Below, piece by piece: positions 1 to 5,944 of a DNA stretch of 5,944 nucleotides. The notes under the pieces are model-generated. The model ran no database searches, was not told where the DNA came from, and worked only from the letters and a program-made list of their open reading frames with translations. The position numbers and the translations under genes were made by a program. The stretch is from JBOHER01 sp050701115 (GTDB taxonomy: Bacteria; Actinomycetota; Actinomycetes; Mycobacteriales; Pseudonocardiaceae): contig JBOHER010000033.1 in the NCBI GenBank assembly GCA_050701115.1, positions 1-5,944 on the forward strand, given 5' to 3'. Numbering within the stretch: the stretch's first letter is position 1; every line of letters begins with the position of its first letter.

Positions 1-2556
1 CTACTCGCCGCTGCGCGCAGGCTCGCATCCCACGTCGCGAGGCTGCAGGCGAACGGTACGCCCTCGGCTGCGGAATACCGGCGCGCGCTCCGGCAGATAG
101 TTGGCCGCTGCATCTACGGCGTCGACCTCAACCCGATGGCCGTCGAGCTGGCCAAGGTCTCCCTGTGGTTGGAGGCCCTGGAACCGGGCAAACCGCTGGG
201 CTTCCTCGACGCGCACGTCAAGTGCGGCAACGCGTTGATCGGCGCGGCCCCGGCACTGCTGCGCGGCGGAATCCCGGACGAGGCGTTCAAGCCGATCGAG
301 GGCGACCACAAGAAGTTCGCCAAGGCGTTGGAGCGGCAGAACAAGCTGGAGCGCCACGGTCAGCGCGGGCTGTTCGACCTCGACACCGAAACGAAGGTGG
401 CGAACACCGTGTTCGCCACCGGTCTGCGCCGGATCACCAGCGCGTCGGCGGACACCCTGGCCGAGGTACGCCGCCAGAAGTCCGCGTACCGCGACTTCGC
501 CGAGTCGGCGGAGTACGTGCGTGCCCTGCATGTTGCCGACGCCTGGTGCGCCGCGTTCCTGTGGCGCAAGACTCCCGACGCACCGCTCGCGATCACCGAG
601 GACGTGTTCCGCGACCTCCACGACCCCGAAGCCGACGCGGCACCGCAACGCACCCACGACCAAATCGCCCACCTGCGCGGCCAGTACCGCTTTTTCCACT
701 GGCACCTGGAGTTTCCCGACGTGTTCACCGTCCCGGAGACCGGCGCCGGAGTTGACGAGGCGAGCGGCTGGGCGGGCGGCTTCGACTGCGTCCTGGGCAA
801 CCCGCCTTGGGAGCGCATCAAGCTGCAGGAGCAGGAGTTCTTCGCGCAGCGCGACGCGCAGATCGCCACCGCGAGGAACGCCGCCGCACGCAAGACCCTC
901 ATCGCGGCACTCAAACAGGACCCTGATCGGCGCGAGCTGTACCAGGATTTCGAGACGGCGAAGCGGAAGGCGGAAGGCGAAAGCCACTTCCTCCGCAACG
1001 GCGGCCGCTACCCGTTGACGGGTCGTGGTGATATCAACACCTACGCGGTGTTCTCCGAAACCGATCGCACACTGACCGGGTCGCACGGCCGCATGGGCGT
1101 GATCGTCCCCACCGGTATCGCTACCGACGCCACCACCCAGTACTTCTTCAAAGACCTCGTCCAGCACGGTTCCCTTGCCGCGCTCTACGACTTCGAGAAC
1201 GCCTCACCGCTCTTCCCCGGCGTGCACCGCTCCTTCAAGTTCTGCATCCTGTCCCTCGTCGGCCGGGCGCTGCGCGAGCCGGCCGCGAGCTTCGCCTTCT
1301 TCCTGCACGACCCCGCGGAACTCGATGACGCCGGCAAGGCGTTCGCTCTCACCCCTGAGGAGATCACGCTCCTCAACCCCAACACGGGCACCTGCCCGGT
1401 GTTCCGCTCCCGACGAGACGCCGAGATCACCCTCGGCATCTACCGCCGCGTCCCCGTCCTCATCAAGGAGCCCGACGAGCACGGCCGCGGCGGCAGCAAC
1501 CCCTGGGGCGTGTCGTTCATGACGATGTTTCACATGTCCAACGACTCCCACCTGTTCCATACCCGCGAGGAACTGGAAGCCGACGGCTGGACCCTCTCCG
1601 GCAACGTTTTCACCAGGGCCACCAAGCGCATGCTGCCGCTGTACGAGGCGAAGATGCTGCACCACTACGACCACCGGTGGGCCACCTACGACCAGGACGG
1701 CGTCACCCACGACCTCCCGCTGGCAGAGAAACAGGACCCCACCGTCGTCGTCCTACCGCGCTACTGGGTGTCCGAAGAAGACGTGCCGACCGGCAGGGTT
1801 GACAAAGACGAACACAAGATCATGGAAGCAGGCGTCACCACCCGCCTCGCTACCAAGGGCTGGGACCGCGACTGGCTCCTCGGCTGGCGAGACATCTGCC
1901 GATCGACAGACGAGCGAACAGCGATTCCTGGCTTCCTCCCGAGAACTGGGGTCGGGCACAAGTTTCTCCTGGAGTTGCCGCGTGTGTCCGAGGAACTCAG
2001 CGCCGCCCTCATCAGTTTGCAGGGTTCACTTGTATTTGACTTCGTAGCCCGCCAGAAGATTGGCGGGACCAGCATGGCCTTCTTTGTCTGGAGACAACTC
2101 GCCGTCCCCGCGCCGAATACGATGGAGTCGCACACCCCGTTCATCACCCAGCGAATCATCGAGCTCACCTACACGGCCCACGACATGGCGCCCTTCGCCC
2201 GCGACCTCGGCGACTCCGGCGCGCCGTTCCGCTGGGACGAGAACCGGCGTGCGGTCATCCGGGCCGAACTGGATGCGCTGTTCTTCCATCTCTACGGGAT
2301 CTCTCGCGACGACGCCGACTACATTCTCGACACGTTCCCGATCGTCAAGCGCAAGGATGAGGCCAAATACGGCACCTATCGCACGAAGGACCTCATCCTG
2401 GCCGAGTACGACCGGATGGCGGCTGCGGGGGTCGGCCTCACCACCCCGCTCGTCGACGGCGAGAACTACACATCCACCCTCACCCCGCCTCCTGACCACG
2501 GTCCCCGCCACCCCGCAGCCACCAGCAGCGCAGATACCGAGGGGCCTGATGCCTGA
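1..2556 (+). CDS. Eco57I/type IIG-like N6-adenine DNA methyltransferase, 5'-truncated
   Basis: This gene probably transfers a methyl group from S-adenosylmethionine to adenine N6 in a specific DNA sequence. The frame is open from base 1, giving 851 visible codons. The first residues (LLAAARRLA) are what usually follows the SAM-binding motif I (DPACGSGHF), so the true start lies upstream and the Met codon at 136 is internal. Numbering from base 1, visible marks are GVDLNP with acidic D42, catalytic motif IV NPPW at 267-270, GRGDIN near 341-346, VPTGIATD from 369 and FPGVHRSFKF from 405. The C-terminal half looks like an Eco57I-type target recognition domain: YEAKMLHHYDHRWATY from about 548, GWRDICRSTDERT from 628 and IGGTSMAFFVWRQLAVPAP to about 703, then a helical tail. 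NPPW indicates an amino-methyltransferase, most likely m6A. No nuclease motif is visible, but a missing N-terminal one cannot be excluded. The large size and motif style also resemble the DISARM methylase DrmMI. Codon use shifts towards A/T-ending codons around 2014-2060. Confidence 0.9.
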   Translation, partial: LLAAARRLASHVARLQANGTPSAAEYRRALRQIVGRCIYGVDLNPMAVELAKVSLWLEALEPGKPLGFLDAHVKCGNALIGAAPALLRGGIPDEAFKPIEGDHKKFAKALERQNKLERHGQRGLFDLDTETKVANTVFATGLRRITSASADTLAEVRRQKSAYRDFAESAEYVRALHVADAWCAAFLWRKTPDAPLAITEDVFRDLHDPEADAAPQRTHDQIAHLRGQYRFFHWHLEFPDVFTVPETGAGVDEASGWAGGFDCVLGNPPWERIKLQEQEFFAQRDAQIATARNAAARKTLIAALKQDPDRRELYQDFETAKRKAEGESHFLRNGGRYPLTGRGDINTYAVFSETDRTLTGSHGRMGVIVPTGIATDATTQYFFKDLVQHGSLAALYDFENASPLFPGVHRSFKFCILSLVGRALREPAASFAFFLHDPAELDDAGKAFALTPEEITLLNPNTGTCPVFRSRRDAEITLGIYRRVPVLIKEPDEHGRGGSNPWGVSFMTMFHMSNDSHLFHTREELEADGWTLSGNVFTRATKRMLPLYEAKMLHHYDHRWATYDQDGVTHDLPLAEKQDPTVVVLPRYWVSEEDVPTGRVDKDEHKIMEAGVTTRLATKGWDRDWLLGWRDICRSTDERTAIPGFLPRTGVGHKFLLELPRVSEELSAALISLQGSLVFDFVARQKIGGTSMAFFVWRQLAVPAPNTMESHTPFITQRIIELTYTAHDMAPFARDLGDSGAPFRWDENRRAVIRAELDALFFHLYGISRDDADYILDTFPIVKRKDEAKYGTYRTKDLILAEYDRMAAAGVGLTTPLVDGENYTSTLTPPPDHGPRHPAATSSADTEGPDA
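2539..2544 (+). promoter_or_regulatory. Ribosome binding site for the mcrB-like gene
   Basis: GAGGGG lies 4 nt before the ATG at 2549, inside the last codons of the methyltransferase gene. It decides the start of the McrB-like protein: the frame is open further upstream to 2060, but that extension lies wholly within the methyltransferase gene, has arginine/serine-rich shadow composition, and would overlap by about 500 nt. Spacing is slightly short for a Shine-Dalgarno site. Confidence 0.65.
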
Positions 2557-4399
2557 CACCTATCCCGAATTCCGGCTCCGCCTGCCCTTCGACGGCCCCG
2601 TCGCGCATGGCCGGTTGCTTGACGAGAAGGGCATCAACGGCAGTCAGAAGTTCCTGGTGCGCGCCGGGTCGCCCGTGCGGTCGGAGATCATGGCTTCTTT
2701 TCCCAGGAATCACCCGTCGGCGCTCCGGCTTCGGGAGCGCCTCGTCGCCGACGGCCAGATCGTGGAGTCGTCGACCCGGCCGGGGTACCTGGAGACGACC
2801 GAGGACATCGCCTGCAATTCCCCTTCGTCGGCGGCAGCGATCCTGCTCGGACGCAGCTCCAACGGCTGGCTCGAATGGAAGACCGCTGACGGGCATCCGC
2901 TGGACGACTTCATCAAGGCGCAGTGGCACGGGCCGAACCGGACGTGGTTGGTGCGCGGGTCGAACGTGTCCGGTCTCGACCTGGTCCAGCGGCTGTGGTT
3001 ACCGGAAGAGCGGGTGAGCCTGGCGGCTGGGCTCCTGCGCGCGGGTGTCGAGGAGGGCGTCAGCAAAGACGAGTTGCGCAGCTTCGTGGAGGAGGACTAC
3101 GAGGGCAACCTCACCTACAACCAGCGGACTCGGCTGGTCGACGAGCTGCACGTGTTCCTGTCGAAAATGAAACCGGGCGACACGGTCTGCACCATCTCGG
3201 GCGGCCAGCTCTACGTCGGGGAGATCACCGGCGAAGCCCAGCACGTCGCCTCCGAGGGCGGCCGGTCGAACCTGCGGCGCCCCGTGGAATGGCAGAGCGC
3301 CAAGTACCCCTACCACGAGCTGCCCGAAGAGCTGCAACAGAAACTGTCCATCCAGCACGACGTCGTCGACCTCACCGCCGTCGAGGGACTGGTCGCCGGG
3401 CTCGGGCGCAGCGACGAGGAATTGGCCGACGAGGCCGAGGAATCGGCAGGCGACTCCAGTGCGGAAGTCGCCGCGCTCGTGGCCCGCCGCGAGTTGGAGC
3501 TGCCCGAGCCAACCGCCGAGCTCGCGGACGAGCTGCTGATCCACGACGTCGGGTGGTTACGGGAAGTACGAGACCTGCTCTGGGACGATCGCCAGCTCGT
3601 GCTCTACGGCCCACCCGGCACCGGCAAGACCTACCTGGCGCTCAAGATCGCGGAATACCTCGGCAGCGGCCCGGAACAGGTCAAGCTGGTGCAGTTTCAC
3701 CCCTCGTATTCCTATGAGGACTTCTTCGAAGGCTTCCGGCCCCAGGAGGATCCGCGGACCCGCGAGGTCGCCTTCCGGATCACCGACGGCCCCCTGCGCG
3801 AACTCGCCAACCTCGCCGCGCGGGAAGGCAACCGGCACATCCCGCACTTCCTCGTTATCGACGAGATCAACCGGGCCAACCTGGCCAAAGTGTTCGGCGA
3901 GCTGTACTTCCTGCTGGAGTACCGCAACAAGTCGGTGCGGCTGACCTACTCCGGCGACGATTTCGCGTTGCCGCCGAACCTGTTCGTCATCGGCACCATG
4001 AACACCGCCGACCGCTCCATCGCCCTCGTGGACGCCGCGATGCGCCGCCGCTTCTCCTTCGTCGAACTGGCCCCCCGGATCGAGCCGGCCAAGGGACTGC
4101 TGCGCCGCTGGCTGAAGCGGGAGGGCCACGACCCTGAGCCCGCCGACCTGCTCGACGCGCTGAACTCGCGCATCGACGATCCGGACTTCCAGGTCGGACC
4201 CTCCTACCTGATGAAGCAGGGTGTCTACCGCGACGGCGGACTGGAGCGAACGTGGCGTACGAAGATCTTCCCACTGCTGGAGGAACACCACTACGGCGAA
4301 GGCGTCAACGTCGAGCACCGCTACGGGCTGCGTTCGCTGCGCGCCGCCGCGCAGGCCCCAGCGCCCCCGCCAGGAACCGGCGAGCCGAACCCCGCATGA
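2549..4399 (+). CDS. mcrB: McrB-family AAA+ GTPase/ATPase with DUF4357-like and PUA/EVE-like N-terminal domains
   Basis: This is the predicted motor subunit of an McrBC-type restriction complex: a cytoplasmic AAA+ ring that hydrolyses nucleotide (GTP in classical McrB), moves on DNA and drives the McrC nuclease. The product is 616 aa. Residues about 35-120 resemble DUF4357 (FLVRAGSPVR, then PSSAAAILLGRSSNGWLEW). Residues about 200-265 (KMKPGDTVCTISGGQLYVGEITG, then RRPVEW) resemble a PUA/EVE-like beta-barrel of the kind that reads modified bases. An acidic linker at about 288-302 leads to the AAA+ domain: Walker A GPPGTGKT 354-361, QFHPSYSYEDFFEGFRP from 382, Walker B FLVIDEINRAN 434-444, the McrB signature MNTADRS 484-490 and RRRF 499-502 as the likely arginine finger. 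The tail is proline-rich. E. coli McrB is about 460 aa with a different DNA-binding N-terminus. The ATG at 2549 overlaps the methyltransferase end by 8 nt, and the stop overlaps the mcrC start. The AAA+ assignment is firm; the two N-terminal domains are recognised by eye only. Confidence 0.93.
   Translation: MPDTYPEFRLRLPFDGPVAHGRLLDEKGINGSQKFLVRAGSPVRSEIMASFPRNHPSALRLRERLVADGQIVESSTRPGYLETTEDIACNSPSSAAAILLGRSSNGWLEWKTADGHPLDDFIKAQWHGPNRTWLVRGSNVSGLDLVQRLWLPEERVSLAAGLLRAGVEEGVSKDELRSFVEEDYEGNLTYNQRTRLVDELHVFLSKMKPGDTVCTISGGQLYVGEITGEAQHVASEGGRSNLRRPVEWQSAKYPYHELPEELQQKLSIQHDVVDLTAVEGLVAGLGRSDEELADEAEESAGDSSAEVAALVARRELELPEPTAELADELLIHDVGWLREVRDLLWDDRQLVLYGPPGTGKTYLALKIAEYLGSGPEQVKLVQFHPSYSYEDFFEGFRPQEDPRTREVAFRITDGPLRELANLAAREGNRHIPHFLVIDEINRANLAKVFGELYFLLEYRNKSVRLTYSGDDFALPPNLFVIGTMNTADRSIALVDAAMRRRFSFVELAPRIEPAKGLLRRWLKREGHDPEPADLLDALNSRIDDPDFQVGPSYLMKQGVYRDGGLERTWRTKIFPLLEEHHYGEGVNVEHRYGLRSLRAAAQAPAPPPGTGEPNPA
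4396..4399 (+). promoter_or_regulatory. ATGA stop/start overlap coupling mcrB to mcrC
   Basis: The mcrC ATG (4396-4398) overlaps the mcrB TGA (4397-4399). No Shine-Dalgarno sequence sits at the usual distance; the nearest purine run, AGGA at 4372-4375, is about 20 nt away. Translation of mcrC therefore probably depends on termination-reinitiation after mcrB, which would keep the two subunits in a fixed ratio. Confidence 0.7.
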
Positions 4400-5592
4400 C
4401 GGTCATCGAGCTTGCCGAGCACGGCGCGCCGCTGTCGGTGCCGCTCGACGACATCGCGGGGCGTGCCCTCGCGGGGTCCGGCGTCCTCGACGCGACACCG
4501 GACCCGGATGGCGCCGGACGGTGGCGGCTGCGGGCCAAGGGCACGGTCGGTGTGGCGACGGTGCACCCACCCGGCGGCAGCGCGGTCACCGTCCGGATCA
4601 TTCCCAAGATTCCCGTCTCCCGCCTGCTCTTCCTGCTCGGCTACAGCCGCGGCCCGAAGGGATGGCGCGACGAGCACGTGCGGGTGGACGAGGAACGGGA
4701 GCTGCTGCCCGCGTTCGCTCGGCTGTTCGCGCGACCGGCGGAGCAAGCGCTTCGTCAGGGGTTGCTCAGGGGCTATCGCGAACTCGAGGAGACGGCGCTG
4801 GTCATGCGTGGCCGCATCCGCCACGACGAGCAGGTCCGCAGGCAGCACGGCAGGCTCATCCCGTTGGAGATCGCGCACGACGAGTACACCTGCGACATCG
4901 CCGAGAATCGGCTGCTGCGCAGCGCCTGCGAAGTACTCCTCCGCATGCCAGAGAGGGTCCCCGGCGACGTGCGCGGGCGGCTTCTCCGGCTGCGCCGCGA
5001 CTTGGCAGAGGCGACCCCGATCCCGCGCGGCCACCCCCTTCCGGATTGGCGAGCCAGCAGGCTGAACACCCGGTATCACCACGCGCTGCACCTTGCCGAT
5101 CTCGTCCTGCGCAACGCGTCCATCGAGCACCGGCCCGGCGACGTCACCGTGAACGGCTTCCTGTTCGACATGGCCAAGATCTTCGAAGACTTCGTCACCA
5201 CGGCCCTGCGCGAGGCACTCAGCGGGCGCGGCGGCCACTGCGCCGTGCAGGCCACGCACCACCTCGACGAGCGCGACGCCATCCGCATGATTCCCGACTT
5301 CGTCCGCTACGCCGAGGACGGCGCCCCGATCGCGGTGGCCGACGCGAAGTACAAAGCCGAGAAGCCCGAGGGCTTTCCCGACGCCGATCTCTACCAGATG
5401 CTGGCCTACTGCACGGCGCTGAACCTGCCGGAAGGCCACCTCGTCTACGCCAAGGGCAACGCCCCGCACGGTTCCCACCGGGTCAAGCACGTGGGCATCA
5501 CCATCCACCAGCACGCCCTCGAACTCGACCAGCCACCCGCCGGGCTGCTCAGCGACATTCAGTTGGTGGCTCAGCGACTCACGAAGAACTGA
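4396..5592 (+). CDS. mcrC: McrC-family PD-(D/E)xK endonuclease subunit
   Basis: This is the predicted nuclease partner of the preceding McrB-like motor. McrC proteins bind the McrB ring, stimulate its nucleotide hydrolysis and cut DNA through a C-terminal PD-(D/E)xK domain. The product is 398 aa, somewhat longer than E. coli McrC (about 348 aa). The N-terminal part (about 1-120) would be the McrB-contacting region. The middle has the family-typical segment EYTCDIAENRLLR (163-175), followed by a helical stretch. The nuclease core is complete: FLFDMAKIFEDFV (255-267), MIPDF with D301, VADAKYK with D316 and K318, and a trailing QMLAY (334-338) that fits the Q-x3-Y motif of this fold. All catalytic residues are present, so the enzyme should be active. 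The start at 4396 is favoured by the ATGA overlap with mcrB; a start in the same frame at 4252 would run 144 nt into mcrB. Confidence 0.92.
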   Translation: MTVIELAEHGAPLSVPLDDIAGRALAGSGVLDATPDPDGAGRWRLRAKGTVGVATVHPPGGSAVTVRIIPKIPVSRLLFLLGYSRGPKGWRDEHVRVDEERELLPAFARLFARPAEQALRQGLLRGYRELEETALVMRGRIRHDEQVRRQHGRLIPLEIAHDEYTCDIAENRLLRSACEVLLRMPERVPGDVRGRLLRLRRDLAEATPIPRGHPLPDWRASRLNTRYHHALHLADLVLRNASIEHRPGDVTVNGFLFDMAKIFEDFVTTALREALSGRGGHCAVQATHHLDERDAIRMIPDFVRYAEDGAPIAVADAKYKAEKPEGFPDADLYQMLAYCTALNLPEGHLVYAKGNAPHGSHRVKHVGITIHQHALELDQPPAGLLSDIQLVAQRLTKN

Positions 5593-5595
5593 GGG
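5591..5595 (+). promoter_or_regulatory. Ribosome binding site for the fourth gene
   Basis: GAGGG begins within the mcrC stop codon and ends 7 nt before the ATG at 5603. This is a good Shine-Dalgarno fit and supports that start and cotranscription with mcrC. The 10-nt gap leaves no room for a promoter or terminator. Confidence 0.7.
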
Positions 5596-5602
5596 ATCGC
5601 CG

Positions 5603-5944
5603 ATGCCGCAACTTGCCTTCGCCAACACCTTCTGGGAGAACTACGACCTGTTGGAGAAGCAGGTCAAGGCCGGGGTGCGCAAGGCGATGGCGAAGTTCCA
5701 GCAGCTCGCGATCGCCGAGCTGTACGCGGACAAGGGCCTGCACCTGGAGTCGGTGGACAAGGCACGCGACTCGCGGATGCGGACCATCCGCGTCACCGGC
5801 TTCTGGCGTGGCGTCGTGCTCGCCCCGGACGACGGCAGCGACATCTTCCTGCTGCTGAACGTGGTGCCACACGACGACGCCTATACCTGGGCGGCCAAGC
5901 GCCTCTACACCGTCAATACCGCGACCCGCGCCCTGGAGGTGCGC
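5603..5944 (+). CDS. RelE/ParE-fold-like N-terminal domain of a probable UvrD-type helicase, 3'-truncated
   Basis: The frame is open from ATG 5603 to the window end, giving 114 residues (starting MPQLAFANTFWENYDLLEKQ). The visible part has helices at about 10-42 (KQVKAGVRKAMAKFQQL), then GLHLESV, then strands RMRTIRVTGFWRGVVLAP (59-75) and IFLLLNVVPHDDAYTWAAKR (81-100). This order of helices, basic strand and final strand with an H-D-x-A-Y-x-W-A element resembles RelE/ParE-type toxin folds. From memory, similar N-terminal regions occur at the front of large actinobacterial proteins with a UvrD/Rep superfamily 1 helicase; no helicase motif lies inside the window, so that part is inference. It may be a DNA-unwinding component acting with McrBC. 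The alternative is a free-standing RelE-like toxin, if a stop codon follows soon after the window. Confidence is high that it is a real gene and moderate on identity. Confidence 0.6.
   Translation, partial: MPQLAFANTFWENYDLLEKQVKAGVRKAMAKFQQLAIAELYADKGLHLESVDKARDSRMRTIRVTGFWRGVVLAPDDGSDIFLLLNVVPHDDAYTWAAKRLYTVNTATRALEVR

Noticed and set aside
136..138. ATG as the methyltransferase start
   Set aside because: It falls inside the conserved GVDLNPMAVELA segment, and the upstream codons back to base 1 continue a typical methyltransferase sequence, so the gene simply starts before the window.
1..1167. Long minus-strand open frame of 388 codons opposite the methyltransferase gene
   Set aside because: It lies antisense to clear methyltransferase motifs, has the valine/arginine/leucine-rich composition typical of antisense frames in high-GC DNA, and shows no recognisable domain.
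2060..2548. Possible 163-residue N-terminal extension of the McrB-like protein
   Set aside because: The extension is arginine/serine/threonine-rich shadow sequence within the methyltransferase recognition domain and tail; the ATG at 2549 has a ribosome binding site and begins a normal-looking protein.
5583..5602. Terminator or promoter between mcrC and the fourth gene
   Set aside because: Only 10 nt separate the genes, no hairpin with a T-run is visible, and a ribosome binding site occupies the space.
4321..5628. Minus-strand open frame of 435 codons opposite mcrC
   Set aside because: It covers almost all of mcrC, whose catalytic motifs are intact on the + strand; the translation has no family signature and is a GC-driven shadow.
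4221..5858. Plus-strand open frame of 545 codons spanning the mcrB end, mcrC and the start of the fourth gene
   Set aside because: It runs out of frame through three supported genes, is dominated by arginine, alanine, proline and serine, and has no good ribosome binding site.

Overview
The window is a gene-dense, high-GC stretch (hand counts of about 72% in 601-660, for example) whose strong preference for G/C at third codon positions points to an actinomycete, probably a filamentous one. This is inference from composition and protein style; there is no rRNA or marker gene to fix the taxon.

All four coding regions lie on the + strand with almost no space between them: (1) a 5'-truncated Eco57I/type IIG-like adenine DNA methyltransferase (1-2556), (2) an McrB-family AAA+ motor protein with an unusual N-terminal half (2549-4399), (3) an McrC-family PD-(D/E)xK nuclease (4396-5592), and (4) the first 114 codons of a protein that looks like a RelE/ParE-fold N-terminal domain of a larger, probably UvrD-type helicase protein (5603 to the window end). 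Overlaps of 8 and 4 nt and a 10-nt gap indicate one cotranscribed, translationally coupled operon. No internal promoter, terminator, RNA gene, CRISPR array, IS element or repeat is visible, and no stretch over 300 nt lacks a gene.

The window reads as the core of an anti-phage defence island. McrB and McrC should form a motor-nuclease complex that translocates on and cuts DNA. The methyltransferase marks DNA at a sequence set by its target recognition domain, and the fourth gene may supply a helicase. The most interesting point is the pairing of an adenine methyltransferase with an McrBC machine. Classical McrBC is a stand-alone, modification-dependent (type IV) system, whereas here the McrB N-terminus carries a DUF4357-like domain and a PUA/EVE-like domain in place of the classical McrB DNA-binding domain. 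This could be a composite system in which McrBC is the effector of a methylation-based self/non-self check.
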